A stretch of DNA of 64,000 bases from Stropharia rugosoannulata (taxonomy: Eukaryota; Basidiomycota; Agaricomycetes; Agaricales; Strophariaceae): the NCBI GenBank assembly GCA_028532985.1, contig JANCIK010000010.1, forward strand, positions 186,001-250,000, given 5' to 3'. The translations under genes and the position numbers were made by a program. This document shows positions 48,131 through 59,239 of this stretch, piece by piece. The notes beneath the pieces were generated by a model, which had not been told where the DNA came from, searched no databases, and was given only the letters and a program-made list of their open reading frames with translations. Within the stretch, counting starts at the first letter, position 1; the number at the start of each line of letters is the position of its first letter.

Positions 48131-50063
48131 ATGTACTCCAGAAGGTTCATCTTTGCTTTGTGGATACGCCCAAACCCTTACCCCCTTACCGGTGGCAATG
48201 GGGAACAAGGAGGAAGAAATCTTTTCTTCTGAAGTCATACTTGATGCCATACTTCTAAATGTGTAAAGGGGAGTGGGCATGAGGTATCTGAAATATGCCT
48301 ACCCCCAATAGATGTAATGTACTCTGAATCTGGCACTTCTTTTATCTTTTCAATGTAATCTCCTAAAAAATTGTTGGAATTTTCATTTGCGCCTTACAAG
48401 GCACTTAAGGCTGTTAATGCAGATTTGACTTACAGTGTCATTGTAACAATAGTAGTTAATTTACAAGTTAGAGCCTGTTTTACAAGGCAAGGCCTGCCTT
48501 GTAAGACAAGCTCTATGTTACTTTGAAAACATTATAAACAACTACTAATAATCCTTTATTCGAGACTACATTTTTTCTATTACTACTATTAGTTATAGGT
48601 GTTACTATGCTCACTATTTATTGCATACTAGGCATTCACTACATGTACACTAGACTACAGATACTACTTATTGTATACAAGTTAACATGACTACATTTTT
48701 GTTTGCAGACTACCATTACATCTACTAAGTACTATAGCTTCAACAAGTATGTCTACTAACTCTCAGTGACCAGTACCAAAACCACATAACATTTCATATA
48801 TACAGTTTACAACTGCCACTCATTACATAATCAGTCATTGATACAAACTTACAATTCTGGCTTTGATTTTGCATGTTTTCCCCCGGATTTTTTGCATTCG
48901 GTAGTAAATAAAAGTAGCTACACAACAGTATAAAATTTACAGCTATAATATGTGTGTATAGTATTTAATTTCGCTAGAACAGTATGGTCAATGTCTAAAT
49001 TTAGGTGGTTCCAAAAAAGTATGTACCTTGTTACTTGGATTAACTGCCTGTATACACCTAAAATCAGCTTCTGCCTACTTTGAGAGACACTATGTTTGAA
49101 ACAAAGTTATTTCAATCATTTATATCAATTGTAGAATAACCAAAACTCACCTGATACATGTGTATCAGATAATCAGCTTGATAGCAATACAGGGTTTGGT
49201 CAGACGGATGCTTGCAATTCAGAAATTCACTTTACCCAGCTCAAAGATAGTCTCCCCTTTTATCTTGGCAATTCTCTGCACTACAATGGTCAATCACATC
49301 CAATCAGACAGCCTGAGGCATCGACTTGCATGCACAGAACATGATAAATTGATGTTACATGCTGTCAAGGCTTATCTGCAAGAGCTCGAGAAACCGGCCA
49401 CCAAGCGCAAAAGCAACCAAAAACTTGATTGAAGAAGAGATAGATCATGAATCAAGAGAAGATGAGCAGGGCAAGAGCAGCAAGGACAAGGTAGACAATG
49501 AAGTCAAGGATGAGCAAGACTTAATTCGGACTTTAATCTAAGCATGTTGATAGTGCTAACAGCCAAGGTACCGTGGCATGCCACAGCGTGTATCACTGAG
49601 TGAGAATCACTAAAAATGGCACTGTCGGGGAAAACTGTTGCTGAGGCATCGGTTGCCTTCATGGTGCTGTGAGATTTATATATTTGAGCAGACGAAAAGC
49701 TACACTAACTGTATAATATGGATATTTAGCCTTGTTATTGCTTAAGTAGTGTAAATTTTACAATCATCAATTCATTGTATCAACTAATGGTTGTTAGCTG
49801 TAATACTGTATGTCTGTCGCTTGGACCCAACAACAGAGTTTTGCATTTTGTTCAGCTCACTGGGTGAGGCTGTGCCTGCATTGTAAGGCCCATGTTTGGC
49901 TTAGAAGGCTGGCTAGTCTGTAAAAAGACAAGCGGCAAGTTGTAAGGGGTATCAGTTGTTACAAGGCAATTGATCAGCATTGCAAGGTGCCTTACAAGGC
50001 CATCAAGCCACTTACAAGCTGTTTGCCTTGTAAGGCATATTTTTATTTTCTGACAAATGCAGC
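48131..50063. other. AT-rich region with CCTTACAAGG words
   Basis: No firm gene. A frame at 49160-49432 and an overlapping acidic one to 49541 were seen but lack any domain. The palindromic word CCTTACAAGG or its close relatives recur near 48400, 48481, 49890 and 49985-50035. Confidence 0.35.
48471..48513. repeat. 43-nt imperfect palindrome
   Basis: GAGCCTGTTTTACAAGGCA faces TGCCTTGTAAGACAAGCTC around a five-base centre, with only two mismatches. It shares its core with the other CCTTACAAGG words nearby. Confidence 0.75.
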
Positions 50064-50339
50064 TCACAAATCAGGTAGGTTAAACCAAGCTGCTGCTTCA
50101 TCTACGGGAATATGTTTGCCAACATGATCTCTGGAAATGTGATAGGCAGTAAATTTGGATATCTGGCATGTATGAAGAAAAGAGCCAGCTCCATGCTCCT
50201 TTTCAAGACTAGCAGGGAGAGAGAAAAAGTCAGTCACTTTTGTCTCTGACATACCATTGCCAAAAGCTGATTGAATCTTTTCCAGGAGACTAGCGGTGGA
50301 AGACAGTTGCATGAAGGTAGAATCAGAATTGGAAGGCAA
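50064..50339 (-). CDS. open frame of unknown nature, 91 codons
   Basis: The reverse frame reads SLLEKIQSAFGNGMSETKVT and later SKFTAYHISRDHVGKHIPVD before the stop. The composition looks protein-like, but no family or splice partners were recognised. It may be a fragment of a mobile element because it lies between the CCTTACAAGG region and a MITE-like element. Confidence 0.25.
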   Translation of the reverse strand: MPSNSDSTFMQLSSTASLLEKIQSAFGNGMSETKVTDFFSLPASLEKEHGAGSFLHTCQISKFTAYHISRDHVGKHIPVDEAAAWFNLPDL

Positions 50340-50503
50340 ACTTAAGCTTCTGAAGTTGATGCTTGCCTCTCTATAAGGGCAGTAGCTAGACTAAAGGTCC
50401 GGATTTTCTCTTGACAATCAAGATGTCGACAGATCTGTGATTCCACATAGAACAGTCCCCTGGTACCGTACACTATAGTGTATTCGGGGACTATATATAT
50501 ATA

Positions 50504-50990
50504 CAGTTGACTCCCTCATAACCCATACCCCTCGGGAGTTACCAAAACCTATGGATTTTGAAGGGTTATGGGTTGTCAGAGGTGGGCTAAAAATAGATCT
50601 GAAAGAAACCCAAAAAATTCTACAATACAAACTGGATATAAACAATATGTAAAGACTATGCTTTTGTAAAGTAATTAGTTATACTAGTTTCCTGCATGTT
50701 CTTGGCTTCGTGCAATCAGATTTGCCTATTAAACTTACCCAGAAGTCCCTCAACCATTTTATTGAAATGCTACGTGGATACCAATATACCAATACACTAG
50801 CTTACAGTATAGTCTATTGCACAAATAAGCCAAGTAGGAATCATAATGGAGCACCCCTGCAGCCATAGACTCGACGGTCGGTATGGGTATGAAATTGGCA
50901 CCAAAATCACTAATACCAAAACCCATACATGACCCGAAAACCCTGTGGGTTATGGGTTACCGCAAATCTATGGGTTACAGTCATCCACGG
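50504..50990. mobile_element. MITE-like element with pogo-style end
   Basis: The left end CAGTTGACTCCCTCATAACC follows TA and resembles the CAGTTGACTCCC ends of pogo/Tc1-type elements in fungi. The right end, read on the other strand, is GGATGACTGTAACCCATAG. Internal TAACCCATA words face each other at both ends (50516, 50569, 50948, 50968), so each end can also fold on itself. No transposase frame. The right limit is approximate because the last bases match poorly. Confidence 0.5.
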
Positions 50991-51585
50991 TCACATGGGA
51001 CACCACCACCATGTGGGACAAAGCAGCTCTGCTGCACTCAAATCTCAATATATTTACTTGATTTTCTGTGCATTCTGTAGCTGGTTTCCTACTATAAACA
51101 TAAAAATGTCTCAATAGGTGAAGTGTAAATAAACTTGAGGTTTAATGGCCCAAACACTGTGTGAAATTATCTAAATTTAGGACAACTGAAATAGGTCTTG
51201 TTCATGGTTGGCTCACGGTGTTGAGAATGTCTGGTAAAACTGCCTGCAAATGGAATTGCATATGGTTTAGGTAATCTAAACTGACCTCAGAACCTCAAAA
51301 TAAAGGTAATACATCATGTTTTGTAGCATGTATGCCCAAAATTGTCCAAAAATGATCTAAAAGTGTGCTTTTTACTCTGCCTTTGTAATTAAGACAGCAG
51401 AGTAAATTATCCAAAATTATTGGAGTTTATGCATATTGCACTCATGCCAACACATAATCATACCTGGGGACACACAGTTGGACAAGAATCAATGTCGCAT
51501 CAAGCACATTTAGAGGTCTGTCCCACATGATGGTTTTTGCCAAAAACAGACCTTGTCAAAGAAGCCTTTGTACTGCTGATGGGGC
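50991..51585. other. no gene seen
   Basis: AT-rich sequence without a supported frame, left of the inverted LTR pair. Confidence 0.35.
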
Positions 51586-52793
51586 TGCTTTTTGGCTACG
51601 GGTGTAAACAGTCAGAAGGTCCGTTAGTGGGATAGCTGCGTGCGGGAAATACAGAGAGACTAGAGTTGAGCCTGACTCATAACTCATAGTCTATAGCTAT
51701 CAGCGCCCATCATGACTACAAGCACCTGCGTGCACCTATTGTGAAAAGGATTGGACAGCAAACTGTACAGTTTTAAAGGTGCATAGTTTGGCCATCTGTG
51801 CAAGTGATCAGGTGCGCGTAGAATGGTTAATCACCAGCAAATTGCGGTGTGAGTACAGCTGAGCAGGTACCAAGGGCGGTGTGAAGGGCTGTGCGTGCAT
51901 CTCATGTGTGTGCATCACAAAGGCAGAATTTGCCTAAGTCCACACATCATGTGACTGTGGCAGTGCGCATCAAAAGACGCGCAAAAGCCCGAGGGAACGA
52001 ATGACATGCGCACAGCAAATGCCAAGGGACTGGAACACTAGAGGGAAGTCCGGATGTGATGTGCAGACCTTTGGCCGCGCGTTGCTAGTATTTACTTTAC
52101 CTTATTATTAGTACACATGTGTGCATCACATATAAACCTGTATCCTGTTCTATAGTAATTTAAGCAATTGTCTACCTACTAGATCTGTGTGCTGGGTTCT
52201 GTCCCAGGCCGTCAGCGGGCTGTGTTTAGCTTTTGTTAGGGTCTTAACTGTGAAGTATTTGTGAATTATAGAAGTTTTGGATAGCTTCTGGCCACCAGGT
52301 CATTTGGAGAGCTCAGTGGGGAGTCAGTACAACCGTGTACGAAAACTCGCACTGTAGTGTTTAGACTGTGAGACTGCACCGCTGGGTGAAAGACTTTGGA
52401 GAGTCTTGGATTTCTGGACTTTGGAGAGTCCGTGCATCGAACAAGGTCACCGGACCCTGAAGTGCGCGCAGCAAAGCCATTCACTAAAACAACTTATTTC
52501 ATATATCATTTTGCCTAGCACACGCCACTAGCAACCGGACTCTATCCGAGATTTACTAGAATTAAACCCCTCCTTACAAATGAACTTGCAGGCACTACTT
52601 GCTATTACAAAGACTAGAGGACACGAGGTGCGCGCATTGCACGCCCAGAACGGGAACCAGGGCAGAGCATAGAATAAACTAGCCATTTAGTTGAGGGCGT
52701 TCGCTCGATCTAAGGGATAGGATCTCGCTCCGCTGGGTGTGTGTGTGTGTTATGTTTCATGAGTTCAAGTCTAGCTACGCAGTAGACCTCTCA
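51586..52793 (+). repeat. 1,208-bp LTR, forward orientation
   Basis: It starts TGCTTTTTGGCTACGGG and ends GTAGACCTCTCA, with a (GT)n run near 52737. It is the reverse complement of 56633-57840, with the same length and almost no differences except a short block near the 3' end (TTATGTTTCATGAGTTCAAG here, TTGTGTTTTGCGATTTCGAG there). The base just after the LTR does not start a recognisable primer-binding site. Confidence 0.8.
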
Positions 52794-53104
52794 CCGGCTG
52801 CGCCAACTGTATCTTCTGGACAAACTTGCCTCTAATGGGTATGGCATTGCCTGGCGGTCTGATGGCATCATGCTACCGGCGGGATACAATCCCAAATTTT
52901 TGCGGCATGAAGACGAACTTCTTCTGTCGATGACGGAAACGACGCCGGTCTGGTGGTTAGCACCGGCTGACGAAATAATTGATTACAACGATACCGCCGC
53001 CTCAATTCGGCATCACTTTGACATCCTGTTGACGTTCATGCTGGATTTCTACGATGCTACAAACCTGATGCCAGATCTGCCAGGAAGCCCGGTGCCATAT
53101 GTGG
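52794..53104 (+). other. 311-bp open segment between LTR copies
   Basis: A frame open across the whole segment reads LYLLDKLASNGYGIAWRSDG, then LPAGYNPKFLRHEDELLLS and ASIRHHFDILLTFMLDFYDA. The composition looks like real coding sequence, not LTR or gag. It may be captured host sequence or the remaining internal part of a forward-oriented element. No family was recognised. Confidence 0.4.
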
Positions 53105-53398
53105 CATATATCATTTTGCCTAGCACACACCTCTGGCAACCAGACTCTATCTGAGATTTACTAGAATTAAAACCCTCCTTACAAACAAACTTGCAGGCAC
53201 TACTTGCTATTACAAAGACTAGAGGACACGAGGTGCGCACATCGCCAGCCCAGAATGGGAACCAGGGCAGAGCATAGAATAAACTAGCCATTTAGTTGAG
53301 GGCGTTCGCTCGATCTAAGGGATAGGATCTCGCTCCGCTGGGTGTGTGTGTGTGTTATGTTTCATGAGTTCAAGTCTAGCTACGCAGTAGACCTCTCA
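53105..53398 (+). repeat. third LTR copy, 5'-truncated (294 bp)
   Basis: It matches the last 294 bp of the forward LTR (52500-52793) without length change and ends at the same CTCTCA. It has about a dozen differences in its first 150 bp. At least five are CpG to TpG or CpA. Its 3' tail shares the TTTCATGAGTTCAAG block with the left LTR, not with the right one. The gag-protease frame of the reverse strand begins immediately after it. Confidence 0.8.
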
Positions 53399-54499
53399 AC
53401 GCGTCTTTACATTGCTCTCCGTGAGGATCTCGAATGGCCTGCCCAAAAGCACCTCGTAAGCCGCTGCGCTGATGACATGCACTTGTAAGTACACCGTCAG
53501 TCCGTTAAACACAAACGGTACATTGCGCGCTAAGCCCTTGGTGGATTCCACCTGCTTATTCGCGCTCTGCATTCGTATAGTGAAGTCCGGGTCCCAACTA
53601 AGTCCCAAGCGCTCAGCAGTGTCCTGTGCCATTGACACAATCTGCGACCCACTGTCGAGCAATGTTTCTGCGTGTCCTTTGCCGTTGATGAGAGGAAACA
53701 CCGCCTTCAGATGGTGCGATTCGCACGCCACAATAAGTCCCTTAGGCTTTTCGCCCGGCTGCAGAGTCGAGACGTACTGCTCGTACGGGTCTTCCATGAT
53801 AATGGTACCCGGTTGCAGTCTGCTGCGCTCATCTGAGAAAGTAAGGAAAGTGGCCACTGGTAGCTCATCCCTCTGCATAAACTCCTCTTCCTCTTCTTCT
53901 TCTGCTAACCGCGCAATAGCTTCATCTACTTCGCGCTCTTCTTCATCATAGTCTAATTGTAGTATGTGCATCGTGTTCAAATCCAATGGCACTTTTCTTG
54001 GTACTATGCACTCAACGAACTTTCTTCTGAAACCTGCAGTCAATATGCCTAACAACTGGCCCTGCGTGATCTCAATCTTCTGATTTTCTAAGTGTTTGAG
54101 GACCACATCAGCCTGCACTTCATCTTCGATAGGTGCACGCAGCTTATAGGCTGGCTTCCTCTTCTCTACTACAGGTATGGGTTCTTCCCTAACCTTAGGT
54201 TTTACTTTCTCTGGTACGCGCAGCGGCGGTACCATTACATATGGCACTGCTGCTGGTCGTGCACTAGGCCCAGCCTTTGCAGGAACCTCAAACACTACTT
54301 TCTTCTTTACTGGTGCGCTGCGCGCACCTTGCTCCTCCACTACTTTTCGCAATTCATCCTCCTCATCGTCACTCGCGTCCTCAACCGATGCTCTGGGTAT
54401 ATTCTTGATTGGTAACTTCTTGTTTGCGCCCTCCGGGTTCTTGGGTTTATCAGAGCCGCTATGCATAACTCTGCCCGCGTTTCCCTTCATCAGACTCAA
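53396..54499 (-). pseudogene. retroelement gag-adjacent protein with aspartic protease
   Basis: A 367-codon frame. The N-terminal half is charged, with Pro/Lys-rich and Glu-rich stretches (EEEEEEF). The C-terminal half has the protease active site HAETLLDSGSQIVSMAQDTA (near 53650) and its usual end AAYEVLLGRPFEILTES. The frame terminates in a TGA that is created where the LTR tail begins (53398-53396), so the natural C-terminus and all of RT, RNase H and integrase are missing. It belongs to the Ty3-type gag-pol group by protease layout. The frame overlaps the gag frame upstream by a few bases (54499 against 54496). Confidence 0.75.
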
Positions 54500-56490
54500 T
54501 CGAAACCCTGACTGAGCGCAGAGTCGCGTTCGGCTTTCATAGTCACTATTAACTGACGCTGTTCCTCTATCACGTCCTCAGGCGTCTTTGCCGATGCGCG
54601 CTCCTTCAGGAACCCCTTCTTACTCTCCAGCTCTTGCTGAAGTGCGCGTATCTGCTCCTCGTAAGTCTCGTCCAAGGAACTGGCTGGTTGGTACATCTGC
54701 GAATATACCATGCTCGGAGGCATACCCATATACGAGGGATGGACAGGTGCCATATACACTTGCTGCGCGGGCTGCCCGTTCTTCTTATGCCATTCATCTA
54801 CGCGCTCTTTGATCGCGCGCGAAGGGTCCCAAGGTATTGATGACCCATCTGGTAGCTGTAAGCGCCCCGCCTCTGTGATGACAATCCTCCCAGCTGACAA
54901 GTCCTGCTGCCGTACAATGCACTCAGCAACCACATGTCCCGTCTGCTTGCAGTAGAAGCAACGAGGCTCCGGGCGTTGTTGGTATTGGAAAGGCCTAGGC
55001 AGCAGTCCGCCAAAACTTGGTGCACTCATGGGCATCATGGGGGCTACTGGTTGCACAGGCACCGACATCGGTGCGGTGCATGCAGCCATGACATTGTGAA
55101 TAATGTCCTCCAATTCTTTCTTACTTGACTCCTTTGACTTCGCCACCGTCTTCTCTACTAATGACAATGCATCCTTGAAGGAGGCAACGAACTCTTTCAG
55201 GTCCTCAATATCTCCATGCAGCGAAGCAACATCTGCGGCCTCAGTCTTGATGGCGGGCACTGGCATAAGTCCATCAGTGCTCTCGCGCCCTAGGCTCAGC
55301 GTCGTGCTCGGGTTCTTAGTACGGGCCATTTGTTCCGCCATCTCGGCTACTTGTTTGAGAGGGTACATGTCCTCGGTGCGTGCTTCTACCGTCACCCCAG
55401 TAGGTGCAGTGAACTGTATATTGCGCTCAGTCAAGAACTTGTCGAACGATGCACGCATCGTGTAATCAATGTCCAGTTTATTAAACAATCGATCCCTGAA
55501 CCCCGCAGTGAGACTATTGGTGAAGTAAGTCACCAAGGTATGATTCGCGAGCAGAGTAGGCGCCTTCGTGAGCTTAGCGGCCTCGGCCAAGAACGCGCGC
55601 TTGAAGTCCAGCAACACCTGGAGGTCTTCCTCCGAGATGTGCTGATTCTCCTTGCAGAGCTTCTTGAGCCGCGCAATGGACCCTGTCTGAATGCTGATCA
55701 CCTCCGGTTACTCGTTGAGAATCATTTTCTTGAGCTCCGCGTACCCCTTGGTATCATAACCTGGTAAATTCTTCCACTCCTCCGCCGTCTGCATGGGTAC
55801 ATATTTTATTACATATCCCCTCTTCTCATCGTCCTCCGTCACCTCCGCGCGCTTAAACCAATCCTCCAGGTCCTCGAAGTACCGCGGCAGCTCATCGCGC
55901 TCTGCAGCAGGATCGAAGCTCGGCACGCCGCGCGCACCGCGTACTGGCATGGACATATCCCTAGGCATAGTTTCTGGTTCTCGTGGGGGTGAATTTCGTT
56001 CGCTTTCTGAAAGATCTGACAAGTCTCCTCCAAATATATCTCTCGCTATGAGCTCTGCCTCACTTTCACTATTTTCCGCCGTGCGCTGCGCGGATGTCTT
56101 AGCAGTTCCAAATACTTCCGAGAATGGAGGAGGGGTGTCTTGGGTAGCTTGGCTATCAGAAGTACCGAATGGTGCGGTTTCGAGTGTAATATCACCGTCC
56201 ACTAATTGGTCTTCTGTTTCGATGCCAGATGGTGGTCCCCAAAATCCACTAGTCCCTACTCTTAACTCCGAGTCGCTTTCGGTGAGCGCACCTTGGATGC
56301 GCTGCGCTAATCCCTGAGTCTCGATCTGCAACTGCGCTTCCTCCCTCGCTCTTTTCTTTGCTTTTCTGTCTCGCGTCGGTGTAATTACCAACGGCTCTAC
56401 CAGCTCAGCGTCTTTCTTGCTCCTCGTGGTTCTCTCGCGTGAAGGCACCGTTCCAAAGGATGGTCTGGCTTCTTCTGGCTCGGCGAGCAA
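54496..56490 (-). pseudogene. gag: retroelement gag with one in-frame stop
   Basis: The frame 56490-55708 encodes a disordered, Glu/Thr/Pro-rich N-terminus and the start of a capsid-like part (DELPRYFEDLEDWFKRAEVT near 55870). A TAA at 55710-55708 interrupts it, and the same frame then runs on from 55707 to 54496. It continues with LLDFKRAFLAEAAKL, a zinc knuckle CFYCKQTGHVVAEC (54960-54919), DGSSIPWDPSRAIKER and a Glu/Gln-rich coiled end. Without the TAA, one long gag of about 665 residues would be read. The knuckle packages the RNA in this family (family knowledge). Confidence 0.8.
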
Positions 56491-56610
56491 TGAAGGCGCA
56501 GGAAATTTGCCTCGCTTGTTACTCGTCCCCGTTTTATTTGAAATTTTTGTAATTTATTGTAATAGGCACCAGCCGTAGTTCCCGAAACACTAAATGAGAT
56601 TTCTGAACCT

Positions 56611-56630
56611 TCCCCTCGCGGTGGGCTCCA
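56611..56630 (-). other. candidate primer-binding site
   Basis: Two bases past the end of the right LTR the reverse strand reads TGGAGCCCACCGCGAGGGGA. It begins with TGG as expected for pairing to a tRNA CCA end. The matching tRNA was not identified. Confidence 0.5.
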
Positions 56631-56632
56631 GA

Positions 56633-57840
56633 TGAGAGGTCTACTGCGTAGCTAGACTCGAAATCGCAAAACACAACACACACACACACCCAGCGGAGCG
56701 AGATCCTATCCCTTAGATCGAGCGAACGCCCTCAACTAAATGGCTAGTTTATTCTATGCTCTGCCCTGGTTCCCGTTCTGGGCGTGCAATGCGCGCACCT
56801 CGTGTCCTCTAGTCTTTGTAATAGCAAGTAGTGCCTGCAAGTTCATTTGTAAGGAGGGGTTTAATTCTAGTAAATCTCGGATAGAGTCCGGTTGCTAGTG
56901 GCGTGTGCTAGGCAAAATGATATATGAAATAAGTTGTTTTAGTGAATGGCTTTGCTGCGCGCACTTCAGGGTCCGGTGACCTTGTTCGATGCACGGACTC
57001 TCCAAAGTCCAGAAATCCAAGACTCTCCAAAGTCTTTCACCCAGCGGTGCAGTCTCACAGTCTAAACACTACAGTGCGAGTTTTCGTACACGGTTGTACT
57101 GACTCCCCACTGAGCTCTCCAAATGACCTGGTGGCCAGAAGCTATCCAAAACTTCTATAATTCACAAATACTTCACAGTTAAGACCCTAACAAAAGCTAA
57201 ACACAGCCCGCTGACGGCCTGGGACAGAACCCAGCACACAGATCTAGTAGGTAGACAATTGCTTAAATTACTATAGAACAGGATACAGGTTTATATGTGA
57301 TGCACACATGTGTACTAATAATAAGGTAAAGTAAATACTAGCAACGCGCGGCCAAAGGTCTGCACATCACATCCGGACTTCCCTCTAGTGTTCCAGTCCC
57401 TTGGCATTTGCTGTGCGCATGTCATTCGTTCCCTCGGGCTTTTGCGCGTCTTTTGATGCGCACTGCCACAGTCACATGATGTGTGGACTTAGGCAAATTC
57501 TGCCTTTGTGATGCACACACATGAGATGCACGCACAGCCCTTCACACCGCCCTTGGTACCTGCTCAGCTGTACTCACACCGCAATTTGCTGGTGATTAAC
57601 CATTCTACGCGCACCTGATCACTTGCACAGATGGCCAAACTATGCACCTTTAAAACTGTACAGTTTGCTGTCCAATCCTTTTCACAATAGGTGCACGCAG
57701 GTGCTTGTAGTCATGATGGGCGCTGATAGCTATAGACTATGAGTTATGAGTCAGGCTCAACTCTAGTCTCTCTGTATTTCCCGCACGCAGCTATCCCACT
57801 AACGGACCTTCTGACTGTTTACACCCGTAGCCAAAAAGCA
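56633..57840 (-). repeat. 1,208-bp LTR, reverse orientation (5' LTR of gag element)
   Basis: Read on the reverse strand it starts TGCTTTTTGG at 57840 and ends CCTCTCA at 56633, followed by the candidate primer-binding site and gag. It is inverted relative to 51586-52793. Homology with the left copy extends four bases beyond the LTR (GGGC). An open frame inside both LTRs (52484-52266 and 56942-57160) is identical only because the LTRs are. Confidence 0.85.
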
Positions 57841-57844
57841 GCCC

Positions 57845-58414
57845 TGTCAGCGCCATTGATAGATGAGAATTGAGTCCTTTGCTTGTGGTGAAGGTTTTTG
57901 AACAAGCAGGGCATTCTGGAATGGCATCTTGAGCAAGCTGAAAGTTAAGTCCATTATTCAAGTTTAACTAAGGCATCAGAAGTAACGGCAAAGATGATTC
58001 AAATTGATAGTAGAATAAAGAAGGGGGTAAGGAACAGCCAAAGAGCATACAATTAGGTTATCTGAGAACCCTCAACAGCCTTGAGACAGCCCCATTCCCA
58101 CATGCTATAGTTGAAGCACAAATTGTCTGCAGATAACAATAATACATTAGCAACTTATGGCAAATTGGCAAGAGGACAATCACATACCAATTATATTTAG
58201 GATGCTCTCAGGATCGTATAGATCTCCTGACCATTACAATGTTTCTATCAGAAGCAAATATGTTGACGATGTAATGAGAATTCAATATTAGGTAGTTGAC
58301 CTATATATTATCATTAATAAGAATAGCTCAACCCAAATTATGCAAATGCGTACCTTTCAACCACTGCTCTTTGGTCCGACATACAGAAGAAAGACCATAG
58401 TGGGAGTGATTAGG
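57845..58414. other. no gene seen
   Basis: AT-rich sequence without a supported frame, between the right LTR and the hairpin. Confidence 0.35.
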
Positions 58415-58547
58415 AGGGCTATGAAGAACATGATATATGCATGATATTGTTTATAATTCAATGTGAGAAAAATCATCCCCATTGGATGATTTTTCTCACA
58501 TTGAATTATAAACAATATCATGCATATATCATGTTCTTCATAGCCCT
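58415..58547. repeat. perfect 64-bp inverted repeat with 5-nt loop
   Basis: Arm 58415-58478 (starting AGGGCTATGAAGAACATG, ending AAAAATCATCC) is the exact reverse complement of 58484-58547; the loop is CCATT. Outside the arms the sequences differ at once. It lies about 75 bp past the stop codon of the next gene, on that gene's 3' side, so a read-through transcript would contain a 64-bp duplex. Confidence 0.95.
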
Positions 58548-58621
58548 TCGTAAGCATAGCAAAGCAATTTTGAAATATTATTATAAAAGCAAAGTATGGA
58601 TACTACATAATATTTATAGGA

Positions 58622-59048
58622 TCAAAAGAAGATGGCACCCTCACGACGAAGTGGGAGTTGGGGTATTATAACTGTGGCTTCTCTGTCAATGCCAGAATGA
58701 CGCTGATGCTGTGGACTGTTTCCTCGCTGAGATGCCAATTCGGTTTCCAATCTTGCCACCTCCATTTTAATGGTAATTATTTCGTCGCGCAGACTTCTGA
58801 TAAGTTCCTCTTGGGTGATAAGAAGGTTCTAGAAAGCAATTGAGTAAATCAAGAGTTCTAGTGAATTTACTCTGACATACATATATTCTTTCATCCAAAC
58901 TAACGCCATTGTACTGAACGAGGGGGTGATGCACTTCTGCTTCTGTCGTGCCAAGAACAACTGAAATAAGACTTGTTGAAGTACTGGTAGCTGGACTACC
59001 AGAAAAATTTGCAGTTACAGGTGTACTGGAAGGAGTTGCCATGTTCAT
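58622..59048 (-). CDS. small coiled-coil protein, 2 exons, 124 aa
   Basis: Exon 1 59048-58881 (MNMATPSSTPVTANFSGSP...) and exon 2 58828-58622, joined by a GTATGT...TCTAG intron in phase 0; total 125 codons with stop. The N-terminus is Ser/Thr-rich. Exon 2 forms a heptad-like helix, LIRSLRDEIITIKMEVARLE, followed by a basic tail. No family was recognised. The 3' end is followed by the perfect hairpin, which may form part of the 3' UTR. Confidence 0.55.
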
Positions 59049-59239
59049 GGAGAGGAATCAAGTATGATAGCAGTGGGCTATGGTCTGAAGTTCAATGTCG
59101 TATGAGTTGAAGAAAGTTCCAACTTAATATGGAAATTCAAGTCCCAAATTTACGTGTACAATTGAATACCTGCCGTCTTCGCTCCTCTCCACTCCTCTAC
59201 AGCCAATACCTTCCTTCTCTGTAACCTATATCTTGATTC

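Noticed and set aside
52266..52484. Identical 72-codon frames in both LTRs (also 56942-57160) as a conserved gene
   Set aside because: The identity follows from the LTRs being nearly identical; the frame has no domain or splice context.
51582..57844. Inverted LTR pair as TIRs of a DNA transposon
   Set aside because: The repeats begin TG and end CA, a candidate primer-binding site follows one of them, and the internal genes are gag and protease. No target duplication flanks the pair.
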